NCBI GenBank assembly: GCA_035934015.1
Contig: DASYYH010000020.1
Span: forward strand, 62,001-126,000
Origin: Candidatus Acidiferrales bacterium
GTDB taxonomy: Bacteria > Acidobacteriota > Terriglobia > Acidiferrales > UBA7541
Reading direction: 5' to 3'
Length of the DNA: 64,000 bases
This document shows, piece after piece, positions 7,784-16,955 of the stretch (position 1 is the stretch's first letter; each line of letters opens with the position of its first letter). A model generated the notes under the pieces. The model searched no databases, was not told the DNA's origin, and saw nothing but the letters and a program-made list of their open reading frames with translations. The position numbers were made by a program, and so were the translations under genes.

Positions 7784-10050
7784 GCCGGCCGCGCTGCATT
7801 TTCGCTTCGTTCGTCGCCGCTGCGGCTCTCTGTTTCGCGCTGCCTTCTGGCGCTGGCGCGCAGCAGCAATCTCAGTCCGCCGCTCAGTCGCAAGATTCCT
7901 CCGCGCAGGAAAATCAGCACGGCACTGGCGTTGTCCCGCCGGGCGTCAAGCTCGTTCCCGCAATGCCTCCGGCTCAGTCCGCCGGCCTGTTTCAGTTCCT
8001 TCATGCCGATACGCGCACGCTCCCGAATGGCTTGCGCGTTTTCGTCATCTCCGATCATCGCTTGCCCGTTGTCGCGGTTCGCTTGGTGCTGATGTCCGCC
8101 GGAACCATCCATGATCCCAAGGGCATGCCCGGCATCGCCTCCATGACCGCCAGCATGCTCACGCAGGGCACACAGACGCGCTCCGCTCAACAGTTCGCGC
8201 AAGCCATCGATTTCGTCGGCGGAGAGGTCTCTGCCCAGGCTGATGACGACTCCACGTCCGCGATCGCCGTTGTCGTCTCGCGCGACACCGACCTCGGCGT
8301 CGATCTGCTTTCCGACGCCGTTCTTCATCCTGCGTTTTCTCAAGGTGAACTCGACCGCCAGCGCCAGCAGGCCCTATCCGGCCTGCGCGTCGAATACAGC
8401 GACGCTGGCTATCTCGCCTCTGCCGTTTTCGATCGCGAGGTTTATGGCGATTCTCCCTACGGCTGGCCCGGCGATGGCACGCCGGATACCGTTGCCAAAA
8501 TCACGCGCGACGACCTCGTGAAATTCCACGACAGCAATTACGCGCCTAATGAATCTCTCCTCGCCTTCTCGGGAGACATCACCCCCGAGCGCGCTTTCGC
8601 TCTCGCCGAGAAATTTTTTGGCTCATGGCAGAAAAAAGACGTTTCGACAGAACAGCTTTCAGCGCCTCCTGCGGCCCATGGCCTTCACTTCATCGTCATC
8701 GATAAGCCCGACGCCGTGCAGACCCAGATTCGCGTCGGCAACCCCGGCATTCGCCGCGATAATCCCGATTACATCCCCTTGCTCGTCACCAATCGCATTT
8801 TCGGCGGCGGCTACAATAGCCGCCTCAATACCGAAGTGCGTATCAAGAAAGGCCTCACCTATGGCGCCACTTCTTCTTTTAACGCCAACCGCTTCGCCGG
8901 CGAATTTGTCGCAGGAACGTACACGCGTACTGCTACCACCGCCGAAGCCACAAAGCTCGTCGTCGATCTGATTTCCAAAATGTCCAGCGGCGACATCGCG
9001 CCCAGTGAATTGAAGTTCGCGCAGGACTACCTTTCCGGCGTGTATCCCATTCAATCCGAAACCGCCGGAGACATTGCCAGCCGTGTCCTCGCCGTCGCCG
9101 AATATGGTTTGCCTGCCGACTACAATCAGACGTATCAGCAGCGAATCCTCAGCGTCACCGATTCCGAGGTCAAAGAGATGGCCACGCGCTATTTCGATCC
9201 TGATGACCTCGATATCGTTCTCGTCGGCAACGCCAGCGATTTCCTCTCGTCACTGAAAGCCGATTTCTCCAGCGCGCAATGGGAGGAAATTCCGTTCAAT
9301 GAACTTGACCTCTTGAGTCCCGATTTGCACCAACACGCGTCTGCCGCCGCGCCCGCTCCCACTCCCGAATCTCTCGCACATGGCCACGAAATCCTGATCG
9401 AAGCCGCGCGCGCCGCCGGAGGCGATCTCCTTCGCACCGTTTCCACCCTCGAATTCACCGAGAAGGCCAACATCTACACGCAACAGGGCGCGCTGCCCAT
9501 CACTGTGAAATGGCAAGTCGCCTATCCCGATAAGAGCCACGCACAAATCACGCTGCCTATGGGCGAAATGTCGCAGGTCACCGACGGAAAAGCCGCGTGG
9601 CGGCAAACTCCCCAGGGCGTGCAGGACGCCTCGCCCGAGGCGCTAGGCGAATATCAGCGCGGAATCAGTCTCTTCGGCGGTTGGGGCCTCTATCAACAGG
9701 CCATGGCCGGCCAGGTTCAGGCGCAGTATCTGGGCCAGGAAGACGTTGACGGCAAGAAGGCCGACACCGTGAACTGGCTCGCCTCTTTCGGCACCATCAA
9801 GCTCTATTTCGACGCTGGCACGCACCTGCTTATCGAAGCCAAATATCAGCCGCAGGGCGGCGAAACCGATCAGCACTGGAGCGACTTCCGCGAAGTCAAC
9901 GGCCTGCAATTCCCGTATCAGAGCGTCACCTATCGGGCGGGGCAGAAATTCACTGATTCCGCGGTGCAGGAGATCCAGATCAATCCAAAACTGGATCCGT
10001 CTATCTTCGTGAAGCCTGCCGCCGGAGCCGCCGCTCCCCAGCAGCAGTAG
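7780..10050 (+). CDS. M16 peptidase homologue without zinc site, with C-terminal extension
   Basis: 756 aa, exported (signal peptide about 1-27). The two M16 lobes cover about residues 75-500. At the place where HxxEH should stand the protein reads GIASMTASMLTQGT, so no zinc ligand remains. The second lobe keeps the Arg/Tyr substrate-binding motif (RIKKGLTYGA). This is the classical division in M16 heterodimers between catalytic and binding chains. Residues from about 520 to 756 form an extra domain with beta-strand-rich sequence (KADTVNWLASFGTIKLYFD, YDLPYQSVTYR-like) resembling LolA/LppX-type outer-membrane lipoprotein carriers; that assignment is tentative. It is translationally coupled to the upstream gene. 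Confidence 0.92.
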   Translation: MSRPRCIFASFVAAAALCFALPSGAGAQQQSQSAAQSQDSSAQENQHGTGVVPPGVKLVPAMPPAQSAGLFQFLHADTRTLPNGLRVFVISDHRLPVVAVRLVLMSAGTIHDPKGMPGIASMTASMLTQGTQTRSAQQFAQAIDFVGGEVSAQADDDSTSAIAVVVSRDTDLGVDLLSDAVLHPAFSQGELDRQRQQALSGLRVEYSDAGYLASAVFDREVYGDSPYGWPGDGTPDTVAKITRDDLVKFHDSNYAPNESLLAFSGDITPERAFALAEKFFGSWQKKDVSTEQLSAPPAAHGLHFIVIDKPDAVQTQIRVGNPGIRRDNPDYIPLLVTNRIFGGGYNSRLNTEVRIKKGLTYGATSSFNANRFAGEFVAGTYTRTATTAEATKLVVDLISKMSSGDIAPSELKFAQDYLSGVYPIQSETAGDIASRVLAVAEYGLPADYNQTYQQRILSVTDSEVKEMATRYFDPDDLDIVLVGNASDFLSSLKADFSSAQWEEIPFNELDLLSPDLHQHASAAAPAPTPESLAHGHEILIEAARAAGGDLLRTVSTLEFTEKANIYTQQGALPITVKWQVAYPDKSHAQITLPMGEMSQVTDGKAAWRQTPQGVQDASPEALGEYQRGISLFGGWGLYQQAMAGQVQAQYLGQEDVDGKKADTVNWLASFGTIKLYFDAGTHLLIEAKYQPQGGETDQHWSDFREVNGLQFPYQSVTYRAGQKFTDSAVQEIQINPKLDPSIFVKPAAGAAAPQQQ

Positions 10051-10188
10051 CTGTGAAACAGCACCGCGAAAAATTTTTCGTTTTGCCTGTTCTCCGCGCC
10101 GGCCGCGTGCATCTAAGCCTTTTGCTGTTTTTTCTTCAGCGTGCCGTGGCAGTCGGTCATGAAAGTAAACCCGATTCGAGGCGAGCAA

Positions 10189-10572
10189 ATGCACTCACGA
10201 CAAGCTCTGCTCACAGCTGTCTATGCCGCATTCAACAGGCGCGATATTGACGCGGTTCTCGGCCTCATGCGCCCGGATGTGGATTGGCCGAACGGGATGG
10301 AAGGCGGGCGCGTGCATGGATGCGACGAGGTGCGCGCCTACTGGACGCACCAATGGGGCATCATTGATCCCCATGTGGAACCTGTGCACATCGAAGAAGC
10401 AGATGCCGCCGGCAATACCGTTGTGGATGTCCACCAGGTCGTTTGTGATCTGTCTGGAAACGTACTCAAAGATATGATGGTGCAGCACGTCTATTCCTTC
10501 CGCGACGGCCTGATCGAACGCATGGACATCCGGAACCCGGCTGCTGCCCTGGCGCACAAAGGTTCCCGGTGA
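10189..10572 (+). CDS. SnoaL-like / NTF2-fold protein
   Basis: About 127 aa from ATG 10189, which has GAGG 8 bases upstream; in-frame ATG 10159 and GTG 10141 are alternatives. The sequence RQALLTAVYAAFNRRDIDAVLGLMRPDVDWPN followed by GCDEVRAYWTHQW and a C-terminal QHVYSFRDGLIERMDI strand is typical of the SnoaL-like NTF2 superfamily (cone-shaped alpha+beta barrel). Members are small polyketide cyclases, isomerases or ligand-binding proteins; no catalytic residues can be assigned. It is a lone gene followed by a conserved hairpin repeat. Confidence 0.82.
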   Translation: MHSRQALLTAVYAAFNRRDIDAVLGLMRPDVDWPNGMEGGRVHGCDEVRAYWTHQWGIIDPHVEPVHIEEADAAGNTVVDVHQVVCDLSGNVLKDMMVQHVYSFRDGLIERMDIRNPAAALAHKGSR

Positions 10573-10594
10573 ATTATTGTCCGTTACGGCGCTG

Positions 10595-10654
10595 CTGGGT
10601 TAGTTTGAATTTTCTTGATCGTGACACAAAGAGCCAAAATTCAAACTGACCCAG
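10595..10654. repeat. 60-bp hairpin repeat, copy 1
   Basis: Two 19-bp arms (10595-10613 and 10636-10654) pair with a single G-T-type mismatch; the core arm is GTTTGAATTTT / AAAATTCAAAC. The 22-base centre contains TTG...GTGACACAA and can form a short inner stem. A second copy lies in reverse orientation at 36688-36747 with the same arm length and centre length. It sits in the 149-base gap between the SnoaL-like gene and the TldD gene. It could be a small non-autonomous mobile element (MITE) or a REP-type hairpin; it could also act as a terminator. Confidence 0.85.
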
Positions 10655-10721
10655 TGCTGTTCCGGCGATTCATTTGGGTTTTTGCTCGAACTGCCTTACA
10701 CTAGAGAACTTTACTCAACGA

Positions 10722-12461
10722 ATGTTTCGTCTTCCTAGCGCACTTCGCCTCTCGGCCACAGCAGCCGTTCTCGCAACGGCGAGCTTTTGCTTGGCAGGAA
10801 CCGGCCAATCCGGTTCTTCTTCCGATCCAGCAATCTTGCAAGCCATGGAGCAGGAGCTTGCTCGCACCATGTCCGCATACGGCAAGGCCGATCCGCCGGC
10901 CTACTTCGTCAGCTACACCGTCACCGGCGAGGATAGCGTTACCGTCTCCGGCTCCAACGGCGCATTGCTTTCTTCCGACGATGTCCATGACCGCTGGCTC
11001 GAAGTTCAAACGCGCGTCGGCAGCTACAATCTCGACAATACGCACAAGATCGAAGGCCGCGAACCTGCCTGGACCAGCCCCGGCGCTCAAGCCACTCTCG
11101 ACGACGACATTCCCGTTCTCCGCCGCGAAATCTGGCGTGAGACGGACCGCCAGTATCGTGCCGCCGTCGAAGCCTATATCGCCGTCCAGACCAGCAAGGA
11201 AGTCGAAGCTCAGTCTGCCGAGCAGCGCGCTCCCGATTTCTCCCACGAAGACCCGCACGTTTCCATCAGCGCGCCCGTTTCCATGTACGTGGACCGCGCG
11301 CCCTGGGAGGAAAAAGTTCGCAAGTACACTGCGGCATTCAGCGCTTCCCCTGCGGTTCTGAATTCCATCGTCACCTTCACCGCGCGCTCCTACAACCAGT
11401 ACTTCGTCAATAGCGAAGGCTCCAAACTCGCCTTCGGCCAGATTCGCTATCGCCTTGAACTCTTCGTCCAAAGCAAAGCTCCCGATGGCATGGACCTCGA
11501 GCGCTACGCCAATTTCGATTGGGTCGATCCCTCCAAAGCTCCCGATGACGCTGCGGTCATGGATCAGGTAAAAATCTTGACTCAGCAGATCGTCGCGTTG
11601 CAGAAAGCCCCTCTCGTCGAGCCTTACGCCGGCCCCACGCTTCTCACTGGCCGCGCCGCCGCCGTTTTCTTTCACGAAGTTCTCGGCCACCGCCTCGAAG
11701 GTTTCCGCCAGAAGGACGTCAGCGAAGGTCAGACCTTCACCAGCAAAGTCGGCCAGCAGATTCTTCCCGATTTCATCACCGTTCGCGACGATCCCACGAC
11801 CAAGGAAGTCAATGGCCAGGTTTTGCTCGGCTATTATCCCTTCGACGATGAAGGCATCCCCGCGCAAAATGTTATCCTCGTCGATCACGGCATCCTGAAG
11901 AATTTCCTGATGGGCCGCTCGCCGCTGATTAATTTCCCGCATTCCAATGCGCACGGCCGCCGTCAGCTTGGCTATCAGCCCGTTGCGCGCATGGGCAACA
12001 CTATCGTCGAAAGCAGCAAGACGATGACCAACGCCCAGCTCCGCCAGCGCTTCATCGAGGAAATCAAGAGCCAGAATAAGCCTTTCGGCCTGCTCATCGA
12101 CGACATCGCCGGCGGCTTTACTTTCACTGGCCGCGCCGCGCCTCAGGCCTTCCAGGTGCAACCCTTGATCGTCTACAAAGTTTTCCCCGACGGCCGTCCT
12201 GATGAAATGGTGCGCGGCGTCAACATCGTCGGCACGCCTCTGATCTCCATCACGAAAATTATCGCCACCGGCGACACGCCTGAAGTTTTCGATGGCTACT
12301 GCGGCGCCGAATCCGGTTCCGTTCCGGTCTCCGCTGTCGCGCCGGAAATTCTCATTTCCGAAATGGAAGTCTCCAAGAAGGAAACTTCCACCGACACGCC
12401 GCCGCTTCTTCCGCCCCCTGCGCACGATCCATTGGACAAAGGCAAGGGAGGCAGCCAGTGA
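10722..12461 (+). CDS. TldD-type metallopeptidase, exported
   Basis: 579 aa from ATG 10722 (the frame is open further upstream but similarity begins here). Residues 1-26 form a signal peptide, unusual for the mostly cytoplasmic TldD/PmbA family but common in acidobacteria. The zinc motif HEXXXH is intact at residues 318-323 (HEVLGH), embedded in AAAVFFHEVLGHRLEGF. The C-terminal part has the expected TldD beta-rich domain with DDIAGGFTFTG and GVNIVGTPLISI. The stop overlaps the GTG start of the following homologue (GTGA), which lacks the zinc motif. By analogy to TldD/TldE, this should be the catalytic chain of a heterodimer that cleaves unfolded peptides. Confidence 0.92.
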   Translation: MFRLPSALRLSATAAVLATASFCLAGTGQSGSSSDPAILQAMEQELARTMSAYGKADPPAYFVSYTVTGEDSVTVSGSNGALLSSDDVHDRWLEVQTRVGSYNLDNTHKIEGREPAWTSPGAQATLDDDIPVLRREIWRETDRQYRAAVEAYIAVQTSKEVEAQSAEQRAPDFSHEDPHVSISAPVSMYVDRAPWEEKVRKYTAAFSASPAVLNSIVTFTARSYNQYFVNSEGSKLAFGQIRYRLELFVQSKAPDGMDLERYANFDWVDPSKAPDDAAVMDQVKILTQQIVALQKAPLVEPYAGPTLLTGRAAAVFFHEVLGHRLEGFRQKDVSEGQTFTSKVGQQILPDFITVRDDPTTKEVNGQVLLGYYPFDDEGIPAQNVILVDHGILKNFLMGRSPLINFPHSNAHGRRQLGYQPVARMGNTIVESSKTMTNAQLRQRFIEEIKSQNKPFGLLIDDIAGGFTFTGRAAPQAFQVQPLIVYKVFPDGRPDEMVRGVNIVGTPLISITKIIATGDTPEVFDGYCGAESGSVPVSAVAPEILISEMEVSKKETSTDTPPLLPPPAHDPLDKGKGGSQ

Positions 12462-14272
12462 TTTTGCGCCGTCATAATTCGTTCCGGTTTTTCATCGCCG
12501 CCATCGCGCTGGCCTTCACCTTGGCTCGGCCCGCCGCGGCGCAAAACGACAACGATCACACGCTCGAAGCCATGCAGGATGAAATGAATCGCTCCGTCGC
12601 CCGCCTCCAGCTTCCCGGCCAGCAGAAGCCTTTTTACATTCAATATCGCGTCCTCGACATGGACATCCGTGCCGTCAGCGCTTCTTTCGGCGATTTGATT
12701 TCCTCCACGCATACGCGCATTCGCCAGATGTCCGTCGGCGTCCGTGTCGGCAACTATCAGCTCGATAGTTCCAATTTCATCAGTCAGGATGGCTTTCAGG
12801 GTTTTCTCGGCTCCACTGGCCAGGTCGGCATCGACCGCGACTACCATTCCTTGCGTCAGGATCTCTGGCTCGCCACGGACCAGGCCTATAAGGAAGCTCT
12901 CGTCAATCTTTCCAATAAGCAGGCTTTCCTCAACAGCCTCGCTCGCCCGCCCGAGATCGCCGATTTCTCCAAGGAACCACCCGTCGTGGAAGTTCAGCCG
13001 CTGATGAAGCCAGATTGGACTTCGCGCAACTGGGAAAACGAAGCTCGCGAAGCCTCCAAAGTTTTCCGCAATTCTCCGGACCTTTACGGCACGCGCGTCC
13101 ACTACTACATCGTCTATACCACCTACTATCTCGTCACCAGCGAAGGCACCAAGCTTCGCATTCCGCAAACTGTTTCTGGCATCGAAGCCAGTCTCAGCAC
13201 GCAGGCCGTCGACGGCATGCCTCTGCACAATTACTACTCCGATTATGCCCAGCGCTCCGAAGACCTTCCTCATCCGAAGGATGTCAGCAAAGGTCTCGCT
13301 CAGGTCGCTCAGGAGCTCGAGAATTTGCGCATCGCTCCGAACGTTCAGGACTACGAAGGTCCCGTGCTTTTTGACGCTCCCGCTGCTGCGTCTGTACTCG
13401 CTCAGGCTCTCGAGCCGTCGCTATCCGGCGCGCGGCCGCCGCTTTCCGCCGTTCCTCAGTTCGATCAAATGATGCAGCAAATGGGCGCTCACAGCGATTG
13501 GAGCGGCCGCCTCAACACGCGCGTTCTTCCCTTGAACGTTTCTCTCACCGATGATCCCACCGAGCCGAATTTCCAGGGCCAGCCGCTTTTTGGCTCCTAT
13601 GACGTCGATGCCGAAGGCGTTCGCGCCCAGCGCGTGGCTCTCGTCGAAGACGGCATCCTGAAAAATCTCCTCATGTCCCGCCGCCCCGGCCCGGATTTCG
13701 GCCAGTCCAATGGCCACGCGCGTTCTGCCTTGCTTTCCACGCCCCAGCCTCTCAGCAGCAATTTGATCTTCGAAGCCACCAACACTCTGAGCTCCGGCGA
13801 CCTGCGCAAAAAATTCCTCGACATGTGCAAATCCAATGGCCAGCAATGGTGCATTGAAATCAAGCGCATGGATAATCCCGCGCTCGCCTCCGCGACGCAG
13901 CAGGATTTTTCCGACATTATTTCCGGTGTCGCGCAGGGCTTGAGCAGCGGCGACCGTCTGCCGCTCATGGTGTATCGCGTCTACGTTTCAGACGGCCACG
14001 AAGAGCTGGTCCGTGGCTCGCACATCAAAGGTCTCGATCTTCGTTCGTTCCGCACCATCGCCGGCATCGGCAACGATTTCACGGTCTACAATTTCATGCA
14101 AAACTCCGAGGCGGGCATCACCGGCACTGCGCTCGATACCTTCGGCTCGGTCGAGGGCGGCATGCCCAGCTCTATCGTCGCTCCGTCCCTGCTCCTCGAA
14201 GACGTCGAGCTCGGCGGCTTTCATGGCGAGCCTCGCCGCCTCCCTCTTCTCCCTGCTCCGCCTTTGCAGTAG
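12458..14272 (+). CDS. TldD/TldE-like exported protein lacking the metal motif
   Basis: 604 aa, starting at a GTG that overlaps the stop of the upstream TldD gene. A signal peptide covers residues 1-28 (ARPAAAQ cleavage region). Overall organisation mirrors the upstream protein, including the BTrich stretches DGILKNLLMSRRP and DGHEELVRGSHIKGLDL. At the position of HEXXXH it reads FDAPAAASVLAQALEPS, so metal ligands are absent. It is therefore a TldE/PmbA-like non-catalytic partner. The direct tandem arrangement and translational coupling argue for a periplasmic two-chain complex. Confidence 0.9.
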   Translation: MILRRHNSFRFFIAAIALAFTLARPAAAQNDNDHTLEAMQDEMNRSVARLQLPGQQKPFYIQYRVLDMDIRAVSASFGDLISSTHTRIRQMSVGVRVGNYQLDSSNFISQDGFQGFLGSTGQVGIDRDYHSLRQDLWLATDQAYKEALVNLSNKQAFLNSLARPPEIADFSKEPPVVEVQPLMKPDWTSRNWENEAREASKVFRNSPDLYGTRVHYYIVYTTYYLVTSEGTKLRIPQTVSGIEASLSTQAVDGMPLHNYYSDYAQRSEDLPHPKDVSKGLAQVAQELENLRIAPNVQDYEGPVLFDAPAAASVLAQALEPSLSGARPPLSAVPQFDQMMQQMGAHSDWSGRLNTRVLPLNVSLTDDPTEPNFQGQPLFGSYDVDAEGVRAQRVALVEDGILKNLLMSRRPGPDFGQSNGHARSALLSTPQPLSSNLIFEATNTLSSGDLRKKFLDMCKSNGQQWCIEIKRMDNPALASATQQDFSDIISGVAQGLSSGDRLPLMVYRVYVSDGHEELVRGSHIKGLDLRSFRTIAGIGNDFTVYNFMQNSEAGITGTALDTFGSVEGGMPSSIVAPSLLLEDVELGGFHGEPRRLPLLPAPPLQ

Positions 14273-14312
14273 CCTCTCCGCCCCGCCGCTCACTTGATCT
14301 CGCAGAGAATCC

Positions 14313-15155
14313 TTACGGCTCGAGCGTGATAAACGTGATTTCCGGCCGGCACCGGAACCGTATGGGAATATCCGACATTCCCAGCCCGCGGCTCACGTAC
14401 ATCCGCGTGCCTTTCTCCTCATACCAACCCGAAAGAAACCGTCCGCTTCCGTAGGGCAGCCAGAAGGGCTTCACAAACGGAATCAGCACCTGCCCTCCGT
14501 GCGTATGTCCCGCCAGCACCAGATTCACGCGCCCCGCGATGCGGTCGAAATACGCCGGCGCGTGAAACATCGCGATCGTATAGACATTCGTCGGCACTCC
14601 TTCGAGCGCCTCGTTCAGGTTGGGCCGTCCCGTGGCGGCATCATCCAATCCCACGAGCCAAACGTCCGGCCGCAGCTCGTGATTTTGATTCAACAGCAGG
14701 CTGACTCCCGCGTCGTGGTAAAACAACTGCTCGTGCCTAACCGGCCGAATATTCTCCCAGTTCCCATGCACGAACCACACGCCCAACGGCGCGTGCAGTT
14801 GCTCGTAAACCTCCCGCACCGCGCGGTAATTTCCCAGCGGGTCCGCCAGCGTATCTCCAGTGATCAAAATCACATCGGGCTTTTCTTCCGCCAGCACTTC
14901 CAGCAGCTTCCGTTCCCGCCACCCAATTCCGCGCGTGTGCAGATCCGTCAGGTCCGCGATCTTCAGCGGACTCTTCACCGTCGGCGCGCCGCCTTCGCCG
15001 GTTTGAATCGTGTAGTGCGTCACTTCGATGTCGTACGGCTCGATCAAAAACGCATCCACGCCCAGCGCCGCCACGATCGCCAGAATCGCGATCGCAACCG
15101 GATGCCTCCGCCACCACGGCTTCGCTGCCCGCGTCCCTTTCGTTTCCTCGTTCAT
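14313..15155 (-). CDS. Membrane-anchored calcineurin-like metallophosphoesterase
   Basis: 280 aa from ATG 15155; the longer open frame upstream would run into the divergent transporter gene. One N-terminal membrane helix (about residues 19-37) anchors an outward-facing catalytic domain. The metal motifs are DLTDLHTRG (D-x-H), TGDTLAD (GD), HGNWE (GN) and GHTHGGQ (GHxH), the YkuE/UDP-diacylglucosamine hydrolase-like class of two-metal phosphoesterases. The substrate is unknown; several relatives act on cell-envelope phospholipids. It is divergent from the CDF gene with 110 bases between. Confidence 0.9.
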   Translation of the reverse strand: MNEETKGTRAAKPWWRRHPVAIAILAIVAALGVDAFLIEPYDIEVTHYTIQTGEGGAPTVKSPLKIADLTDLHTRGIGWRERKLLEVLAEEKPDVILITGDTLADPLGNYRAVREVYEQLHAPLGVWFVHGNWENIRPVRHEQLFYHDAGVSLLLNQNHELRPDVWLVGLDDAATGRPNLNEALEGVPTNVYTIAMFHAPAYFDRIAGRVNLVLAGHTHGGQVLIPFVKPFWLPYGSGRFLSGWYEEKGTRMYVSRGLGMSDIPIRFRCRPEITFITLEP

Positions 15156-15265
15156 TACAGCCGCGTTCCCCCCGCAACTCCAATCCTCCACTATACCGGG
15201 CTTTCCCACTCCCGCGAATCGGCATTTCCGCCCGTGCCATCGTATAATCGGCGCGCATCCCGCAC

Positions 15266-16672
15266 ATGAGCGCATCCACCGAGGCCGTCCGTCAAAAAAA
15301 ACTCGCGGCGCTGACTTCGATGGCCGCCGCTCTCGTGCTCGTTTCTCTCAAGATTTTCCTTTCTTTCCGAACCGGCAGCCTCGGCATCCTCTCCGAAGCT
15401 CTTCATTCCGGCCTCGACCTCGTCGCCGCCGTCATCACTTTTCTCTCCGTGCGCATCGCCGACAAGCCCGCCGACGCCGACCACACCTACGGCCACGCCA
15501 AATTCGAAAATTTCTCTGCCTTCGTCGAAACGACTCTCCTTCTCCTCACCGCTCTCTACATCGTCTGGGAAGCGTTGCAGCGCCTGCTCTTTCGCCACGC
15601 GCTCGTACGCCCCAGCCTTCTTGCCATTGGCCTGCTCGCGCTCATGATTCTCATTGACGCCACGCGTGCTCGCGCCATCTCCCGTGTCGCGACGCGCTAT
15701 CCCAGCGAAGCTCTCGAGGCCGACGCGCTCCATTTTTCCACCGACGTCTGGAGCACTTCCGTCGTTCTCGTCGGCATCCTCGCTGTCTGGCTCGGCCAGC
15801 GCTTGGGCATTCCCTGGCTGCACTACACCGATCCGCTCGCCGCTCTCGCTGTCGCTGGAGTGATTATCTGGGTAGGTTCGCGCCTCGGCCGTCGCACGCT
15901 CGAAGCGCTTCTCGATGTCGCGCCACGCGGCCTCCAGCACGAAATCTTGGCCGCCGCTGAATCCGTCGAAGGCGTTCTCGGCGTCGAACGCGTCCGCCTG
16001 CGCCGCGCCGGCCAGCATTATTTCGTCGACGTCACCATCAGCGTCCCGCGCACCACCAGCCTCGAGGAAGCTCACGCCACGAGCGACCGCGTCGAGCGCC
16101 GCATCGCCGAAATCGTTCCCTCCGACGTCGTCGTCCACATGGAACCTCGCGCGCGCTCCGGCGAAAATCTCCTCGATGCCATTCGCGCCACGGCACATCG
16201 CCGCGGCCTCGCCGTCCACGAACTCTCCGCGCATCAAATCGACGGCCGCCTTTTCATCGAGCTGCATCTCGAAGTTGACGAAAATTCCACCCTCCGCGAA
16301 GCTCATCGCCTCGCTTCCGCTCTCGAACGCGACCTCATCGGCGTCGCTGGCGCCGGCGCCCAAATCAACATCCACATCGAGCCGCTCGGCACGCACATCC
16401 CCGGCGGCAGTGAAATGACCGAACTCGCCTCCCGCATCCGCGACTTCATCAACACTCTCCCCGCCGAATTTCACGAACTCATCGATTGCCACGACGTCCA
16501 TGTCCGCTCCGTCGAGCACAAAATCCTCGTCTCCTGCCACTGCTCCATGAACGCCAGTCTCCCCGTCCACCAGATCCATGACGTCACCGCCGCCGTCGAA
16601 GACCGCGTCAAAGAGCGCTTCTCCCAAATCTCCCGCATCACCATCCACCCCGAACCCCCCGACGAGAATTAA
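15266..16672 (+). CDS. Cation diffusion facilitator (CDF) metal exporter with long C-terminal domain
   Basis: 468 aa, longer than the usual ~300-aa CDF. Six membrane segments lie within residues 12-205. The transport-site motifs are present: His47-x3-Asp51 (HSGLD) in TM2 and His156-x3-Asp160 (HFSTD) in TM5. The HTYGHAKFEN loop is characteristic. A first cytoplasmic ferredoxin-like dimerisation domain (about 210-290) is followed by two further similar domains (about 295-380 and 390-468). Both extra domains contain HIEPL/HPEP-type ends, indicating a multiplied regulatory tail. It should export divalent cations such as Zn2+, Fe2+ or Mn2+ in exchange for protons. Confidence 0.93.
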   Translation: MSASTEAVRQKKLAALTSMAAALVLVSLKIFLSFRTGSLGILSEALHSGLDLVAAVITFLSVRIADKPADADHTYGHAKFENFSAFVETTLLLLTALYIVWEALQRLLFRHALVRPSLLAIGLLALMILIDATRARAISRVATRYPSEALEADALHFSTDVWSTSVVLVGILAVWLGQRLGIPWLHYTDPLAALAVAGVIIWVGSRLGRRTLEALLDVAPRGLQHEILAAAESVEGVLGVERVRLRRAGQHYFVDVTISVPRTTSLEEAHATSDRVERRIAEIVPSDVVVHMEPRARSGENLLDAIRATAHRRGLAVHELSAHQIDGRLFIELHLEVDENSTLREAHRLASALERDLIGVAGAGAQINIHIEPLGTHIPGGSEMTELASRIRDFINTLPAEFHELIDCHDVHVRSVEHKILVSCHCSMNASLPVHQIHDVTAAVEDRVKERFSQISRITIHPEPPDEN

Positions 16673-16955
16673 CGCGCTCTTTTTGCGCATGGCGATTTGC
16701 CGGGTGGCCCATTCTGAGCGGTTTCTGCGAAGGGTGGGATACTCGCCCTTGCTTTGGTCCTGGCTTTTCGTTCCAACCTCTAACCTCAGACCTTTAGCTT
16801 CCAGAACGTGGTACAGGCTTGCCCGCCTGAGTGGGCTTTCAGCCTGTGAGATCTCGCGTTCTTATTCGGCCCGGCGGCTTCGCAGTAGTAAATAAGTGGT
16901 GGCACTCGATGGAAAAGCACTTTCGTCAAAATATAAAGCATGGCACGATACGCCT
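16673..16955. repeat. Non-coding gap with imperfect palindromic repeat-like sequence
   Basis: 283 bases with no supported gene. Within it, ACAGGCT (near 16813) and AGCCTGT (near 16843) face each other around GCCC/GGGC, forming an imperfect hairpin. The adjoining phrases (GGTGGCCCATTCTGAGCG; CCAACCTCTAACCTC) look like low-complexity dispersed sequence. TATAAA at 16932-16937 could be a -10 element for the following gene, but no good -35 is found. Base composition falls towards the AT-richer island downstream. Confidence 0.4.

Noticed and set aside
10701-12425. Antisense open frame opposite the TldD gene
   Set aside because: No recognisable domain; the plus-strand HEXXXH protein explains the region.
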